This document shows positions 4,101 to 5,897 of a stretch of DNA of 5,897 nucleotides, in pieces. Origin of the DNA: SIG588 sp045591985 (GTDB lineage Bacteria > Bacillota > Clostridia > Oscillospirales > Acutalibacteraceae); the NCBI GenBank assembly GCA_045591985.1, contig JAZNTV010000085.1, positions 1 to 5,897 of the forward strand. Reading direction: 5' to 3'. The notes under the pieces are model-generated. The model was not told the DNA's origin, searched no databases, and saw only the letters and a program-made list of their open reading frames with translations. The position numbers and the translations under genes are program-made. Position 1 is the first letter of the stretch. Each line of letters begins with the position of its first letter.

Positions 4101-5869
4101 AGCAAGAAATCGTTCCGGCGATGGGACATCAATACGGCGATGACACGGTCTGTGACGTGTGCGGTGACGATGCAGCATTGCCCTATTACACCTACACCGT
4201 CACCGACGGCAAAGTGACTATTACCGATGTGGATACCTCTATCAGTGGTAAGATCACCATCCCCGCCACCATCGAAGGCTATCCCGTTGTGGCGATCGGA
4301 AACAACGCGTTCCGTGATTGCGTGAACATGACGTCGGTGACCATCCCCGAAAGTGTCGAAACCATCGGTCAGTACGCGTTCAAAGATTGTACGGCGCTGA
4401 CCACCGTGTACTATAACGCGGAGAATTGTACGTCGGCAGGCGTGAACGCGTATCCCGTGTTCCACGGTTGCACGGCACTGATTACCGTGTATGTCGGCAA
4501 GAGCGTGGAAAGCGTGCCGCAGCGCCTGTTCCGTCAAGCGACGGCACTGACCACCGTGTATCTGACCAAAAACACGAAGACGATCGGTGCCAACGCGTTC
4601 TATCTGTGCGATGCCATCACCGACGTATACTTTGTGGGTACGGCGGGTGACTGGACGCTGGTGGACGTGAAGTCCTACAACACGGCGCTTACGGATGCCA
4701 CCTTTGCGTACAACACGCCTTGCTTCCAGGAGCATGACTGGACGGCGGATTGCGACAGCTTGTGTGACCTGTGCGGTACCAAACGTGCTACCACCCACGC
4801 GAACATCGTGGACGATGCGGCGGTGGCTCCCACCTGCGATGCCACCGGTCTGACGGCGGGTTCGCACTGTGCGACCTGCGGCAATGTCATCGAAGCGCAG
4901 AAGATCGTTCCCGCGCTAGGTCATACCTGGGATGCGGGTAAAGTGTTGGTCGAGCCGACCGAAGAAGCGGACGGCGAAAAGCTGTACACCTGTACGGTCT
5001 GCGGCGGCACGAAGATCGTCCCGCTGAACCTCGGCGAGATCATCGACGGTTACTACTACTACAAGGGCGTGCTGAAGCCGGGTGCCGGCTTGGTGCAGGT
5101 GGAAGATGCGCTCTACTACATCACCTCTACGGGTGCTGTGAAGACGGGCCGTTATATGCTGAGCGCTTCGGAAGAGTTCGGCATCGAAAGAGGTGCGTAC
5201 TACTTCTTCGAAGACGGTAAACTGAACCTCGAGCGCGGCGTGTACGAAGGCCTCTACTACAACGACAAGGGCATCGGCGAAGCGTATGCGGGCTTGATCG
5301 AGTGGAACGGTGCGAAGTACTACGTGAACGACGGCGGTAAGGTCATGACGGGTCGTTACTTCATCACGAAGCTGAACGACCTGGTGCCGAAGAAGCGTGC
5401 GTACACCTTCTACGAAGACGGTAAGATGCTGGAAGAGACCCGCATCTACGACGTGGACGGTTTCTACTATGAGAACGGTATCCGTGTGCCGTACGCCGGT
5501 ATGGTGATGTACGAAGGTCACTGGTACTACGTGTCCGACCACGGCGCGTATGTGAAGAACAAGCAGCAGATCCTGGTGAACGTGAACAACTCAGGGTTAG
5601 CGAAGAGCGCGCGTTGCTACTTCGACGAGAACGGTCATCTGGTGACCAACGCGGTTGTGAACGGCAAGTACTACGGCGAAGACGGCGCGGCACCCTCGTA
5701 TGCGGGTGTTGTGAAGGCGGCGGACGGCAACCTGTACTATGTCAGCGGTACCAACGGTACGCTGACGGTCGGCAAGACGTTCACCGTGTCGGCGGCGAAG
5801 ACCAACGGTCTGTGCGCGGCGGGTAAGTACACGGCGGATGCGAACGGTGTGTTGACTCCGGCTTCGTAA
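1079..5869 (+). CDS. Secreted multi-domain surface protein: CBM9-like, LRR, cysteine-rich, cohesin-like and wall-binding-like repeats (1596 aa)
   Basis: Domain order, with residues: signal peptide 1-31 (MKR, hydrophobic core, AEA); CBM9-like 50-289; cysteine linker 290-375; LRR block 1, 376-546; linker 547-611; LRR block 2, 612-742; linker 743-804; cohesin-like 805-950; linker 953-1033; LRR block 3, 1034-1214; linker 1215-1316; four aromatic repeats 1319-1596. The start is set by AGGAG at 1064-1068 and by the signal peptide that then falls at the N-terminus. LRR proteins of the BspA type are typically adhesins, CBM9 domains bind sugar chain ends, and the final repeats resemble choline- or glucan-binding wall repeats. 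A cell-surface, glycan-binding role is therefore likely, but the ligand is unknown. No catalytic domain, LPXTG, SLH or transmembrane anchor is visible. It is transcribed from its own promoter, divergent from the HTH gene. The cohesin-like part is AT-richer than the rest, suggesting it was acquired separately. Confidence 0.92.
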   Translation: MKRVFSFLLTAVLLLSLIPAGVLDLSLTAEAVAVVIPNYAYKRPTVTTQAVNVRPNIDGKLDDATWKQATKLPFTQDSLQGGDGQLWSYPEAGTATGFTELPPDGNGDFYLGWDAEYIYFALQIEDEEHQNGRVQGFDLWREDCLQLQIGHSQQSMFDDSARFELGFAYNNKQDRQLGYRWETNETGEFLRAGSTADMSASAGADFYYYVGRDDDTYTTTYEIALKHSWLGGDGLQQGDKFMFGFFLHLHEEELPPACLADPDAYNGYFMEWAQGLVTGKTLGDAGIITCGGCAKHVYDNGCDTVCNACGAAREAIHTAVTDEAVAPTCTETGLTAGSHCAVCGTVLVAQETVPVAAHTYDSTNDVDCAVCGDVRYLTYTVIDGNVTITAVDTSLRGELVIPAVIEGCPVTMIGSEAFYGCTRLTGVTLPTGVTVIEDYAFEGCRSLLTVNLPNTLLSIGEGAFDGCRAIASLTIPASVETLGSYAFYNCYALTTLYLGVGVREIGMWAFGNCTLLADVYYDDFASARENITVASGNDCLNNATWHCVVCEHVYDNTCDTDCNVCGAVRETEHTYDNVCDAACNVCGAQRPITHHYTDANDNVCDLCGDDRTLAYYSYTVTDGKATITAVDTAISGDVIVPATLGGYPVVAIGEGAFQRCNSITSLVLPTGLQRIGIDAFYRCSAMTTVSLPTTVTEIDEAAFYGCAAIADVYYDGTAADFAKVTVGMDNERLTDAAWHYAGCEHANTVVNGKVDATCTTKGFSGNTVCADCGAVLVVGEAIPAGHVWGDDTVCDVCGYTVVSSAANDFFTIDVKDNGDSTMDIVVYYHTDKNLSNGIFEINFTADALALDAMPKSDLKYHEININDRQNGNILIGFMNPATQEDIDIGWEPEDVLFPKTGRVIQLTMRIKDTSLTTGSVTVSTRELVTLGEVWSVDIAPLLTAEFALGGSAHTHSYDDNCDADCNVCGEVRTVVHGELLDAAVAPTCTQTGLTLGAHCGICGIVLVEQEIVPAMGHQYGDDTVCDVCGDDAALPYYTYTVTDGKVTITDVDTSISGKITIPATIEGYPVVAIGNNAFRDCVNMTSVTIPESVETIGQYAFKDCTALTTVYYNAENCTSAGVNAYPVFHGCTALITVYVGKSVESVPQRLFRQATALTTVYLTKNTKTIGANAFYLCDAITDVYFVGTAGDWTLVDVKSYNTALTDATFAYNTPCFQEHDWTADCDSLCDLCGTKRATTHANIVDDAAVAPTCDATGLTAGSHCATCGNVIEAQKIVPALGHTWDAGKVLVEPTEEADGEKLYTCTVCGGTKIVPLNLGEIIDGYYYYKGVLKPGAGLVQVEDALYYITSTGAVKTGRYMLSASEEFGIERGAYYFFEDGKLNLERGVYEGLYYNDKGIGEAYAGLIEWNGAKYYVNDGGKVMTGRYFITKLNDLVPKKRAYTFYEDGKMLEETRIYDVDGFYYENGIRVPYAGMVMYEGHWYYVSDHGAYVKNKQQILVNVNNSGLAKSARCYFDENGHLVTNAVVNGKYYGEDGAAPSYAGVVKAADGNLYYVSGTNGTLTVGKTFTVSAAKTNGLCAAGKYTADANGVLTPAS
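1226..1945 (+). other. CBM9-like carbohydrate-binding domain (residues 50-289)
   Basis: It opens with NIDGKLDDATW (56-66), matching the V/I-D-G-x-L-D-D-x-x-W start of CBM9/DOMON-like domains. DFYLGWDAEYIYFALQIEDEE is the typical core with aspartates and aromatics, and LWREDCLQLQIG is the W-x-x-D-x-x-x-x-x-I segment. The domain closes with GKTLGDAGIIT. In xylanases CBM9 binds the reducing ends of polysaccharides; other copies occur in proteins of unknown ligand. Position at the mature N-terminus fits an exposed binding head. Confidence 0.75.
2204..2716 (+). other. LRR block 1, BspA/TpLRR type (residues 376-546)
   Basis: A header (YTVIDGNVTITAVDTS, then IPAVIEGCPV) leads into five repeats of exactly 23 residues ending in AF-x-x-C, with cysteines at 421, 444, 467, 490 and 513. 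Each has the TpLRR pattern L-x-x-x-x-L/I-P-x-x-[VL]-x-x-I-G-x-x-A-F-x-x-C. It closes with a cap, ADVYYDDF...LNNATWH, that is repeated in form after blocks 2 and 3. Confidence 0.92.
2912..3304 (+). other. LRR block 2, BspA/TpLRR type (residues 612-742)
   Basis: It has the same header as block 1 (YTVTDGKATITAVDTAISG, GYPVVAIG) and three 23-residue repeats with cysteines at 660, 683 and 706. The cap is ADVYYDGTAADFAKV...LTDAAWHY. Confidence 0.92.
3443..3471 (+). repeat. 29-bp exact direct repeat, left copy
   Basis: It is identical over 29 bases to 4136-4164 and encodes GDDTVCDVCG in the same frame. The two copies start 693 bases apart (231 codons) and bracket the cohesin-like domain. Confidence 0.9.
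3491..3928 (+). other. Cohesin-like beta-sandwich domain (residues 805-950)
   Basis: The pattern is FTIDVKDNGDSTMDIVVYY, NLSNGIFEINFTADALALD, then NGNILIGFMN, then KTGRVIQLTMRIKD and TGSVTVSTRELVTL. This follows the cohesin layout: paired opening strands, a 'g-x-F-x-x-x-x-x-x-x-L' strand, a central 'G-x-I-x-I' strand, 'x-G-x-x-x-x-L-x-x-x-x-K' and a closing strand. Cohesins bind dockerins, and a dockerin is encoded at 1-141. There is no strict diagnostic motif, so another beta-sandwich of the CBM2/CBM3-like superfamily is possible. Counted 60-base blocks here are 40-45% G+C, against 57% in a block of the C-terminal repeats. Confidence 0.5.
4136..4164 (+). repeat. 29-bp exact direct repeat, right copy
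   Basis: Exact match to 3443-3471. The bases on either side differ (left G against C, right C against T), so identity is confined to the 29 bp encoding GDDTVCDVCG. Confidence 0.9.
4178..4720 (+). other. LRR block 3, BspA/TpLRR type (residues 1034-1214)
   Basis: The header YTVTDGKVTITDVDTSISG, GYPVVAIG is nearly that of block 2. Five repeats follow, with endings at C1081, C1104, C1131, A1154 and C1177. The third is 27 residues long (with an extra cysteine in AENCTS) and the fourth has lost its cysteine (RLFRQA). The cap is TDVYFVGTAGDWTLVDV...LTDATFAY. Confidence 0.9.
5033..5866 (+). repeat. C-terminal aromatic repeats, wall/choline-binding-like (residues 1319-1596)
   Basis: Four repeats of 68-69 residues have their AG[LMV][VI] motif at 1336, 1404, 1473 and 1542. 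Each runs 'G-x-Y-Y-x-x-G-x-x-x-x-Y-A-G-[LMV]-V-x-x-x-x-x-x-Y-Y-V', then a variable part, then 'Y-x-F-x-E-D-G-K'. The YYV-x-x-x-G-x and F-x-x-D-G-x-M units resemble choline- and glucan-binding wall repeats. They are the only plausible surface-retention module in the protein. The last repeat is degenerate, with KYTADANG in place of YTFYEDG. Tyrosine is coded almost only by TAC here, unlike the AT-richer middle of the gene. Confidence 0.75.
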
Positions 5870-5878
5870 TTGCCTAAC

Positions 5879-5897
5879 GTAGGGGCGGCAACCTGCC
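5879..5897 (+). repeat. GTAG palindrome, copy E (cut by the window end)
   Basis: GTAG (5879-5882), then GGGCGGCA, loop ACC and TGCC, where the window ends. It matches copy A at 18 of 19 visible bases, differing only in the loop (ACC against ATC). It begins 9 bases after the TAA of the large gene. Confidence 0.75.

Larger units (their letters stand above)
1946..5026 (+). repeat. Cysteine-rich linker repeats of the large protein (five separate blocks)
   Basis: Blocks lie at residues 290-375, 547-611, 743-804, 953-1033 and 1215-1316. Two motif types recur. Type A is H-x-[YW]-x3-CD-x2-C-[ND]-x-CG, with cysteines at 302/306/309, 558/562/565, 579/583/586, 961/965/968 and 1225/1229/1232; the spacing C-x3-C-x2-C is constant. 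Type B is [PA]TC-x10-C-x2-CG, with cysteines at 329/340/343, 758/769/772, 988/999/1002 and 1253/1264/1267. Shorter relatives such as DDTVCDVCG (791-798 and again in block 4) also occur. Each block precedes or follows an LRR or cohesin-like module, so they act as linkers or stalk units. Metal binding is possible but unproven. Confidence 0.8.

Noticed and set aside
3650..4867. Second long minus-strand frame (405 codons) opposite the large gene
   Set aside because: Same reasoning: it is a shadow of repetitive plus-strand coding sequence. Its apparent internal repeats are complements of the LRR and cysteine repeats.
5870..5897. Intrinsic terminator for the large gene
   Set aside because: Only the left arm and part of the right arm of the GTAG palindrome are in the window, and no T-run can be seen. 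Whether it terminates transcription cannot be judged.

Overview
The window looks like chromosomal DNA from an uncultured member of the Bacillota (class Clostridia), probably from a gut or rumen community. This is inferred from AGGAG-type ribosome binding sites, a type I dockerin, BspA/TpLRR-type leucine-rich repeats, the 'PTC..TG' and 'CD..CN.CG' cysteine repeats typical of clostridial surface proteins, and wall-binding-like C-terminal repeats. No species can be named from the sequence alone.

Layout. (1) 1-141 is the last 46 codons of a dockerin-bearing protein whose body lies to the left. (2) 139-241 holds two hairpins followed by a second, out-of-frame copy of the dockerin tail. (3) 242-658 has no credible gene. 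It contains a strong terminator hairpin (295-328) and four copies of a palindrome family built as GTAG, stem, short loop, stem, GC, plus smaller inverted repeats. (4) 659-910 (minus strand) encodes an 83-residue Cro/C1-type HTH regulator. (5) 911-1078 is the divergent intergenic region, with an extended -10 promoter for the rightward gene and two near-identical 16-bp sites in opposite orientation, about 52 bp apart, that look like operators. (6) 1079-5869 encodes a 1596-residue secreted mosaic protein. (7) From 5879 the window ends in another copy of the GTAG palindrome.

The large protein runs: signal peptide; CBM9-like domain; then three LRR blocks separated by cysteine-rich linkers; a cohesin-like beta-sandwich of different base composition between LRR blocks 2 and 3; and four 68-69 residue aromatic repeats at the C-terminus that resemble cell-wall or choline-binding repeats. 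There is no LPXTG or SLH anchor.

A working picture (inference): the small HTH protein controls its own gene and the large adhesin-like gene through the paired sites. The adhesin binds glycans through the CBM9-like domain and presents LRR and cysteine-rich stalks at the cell surface. The cohesin-like domain, together with a neighbouring dockerin protein, raises the possibility of a small surface complex. The strongest leads are the paired operators, the exact 29-bp in-frame repeats that bracket the cohesin-like module, and the post-stop sequence shared by the two surface-protein genes.
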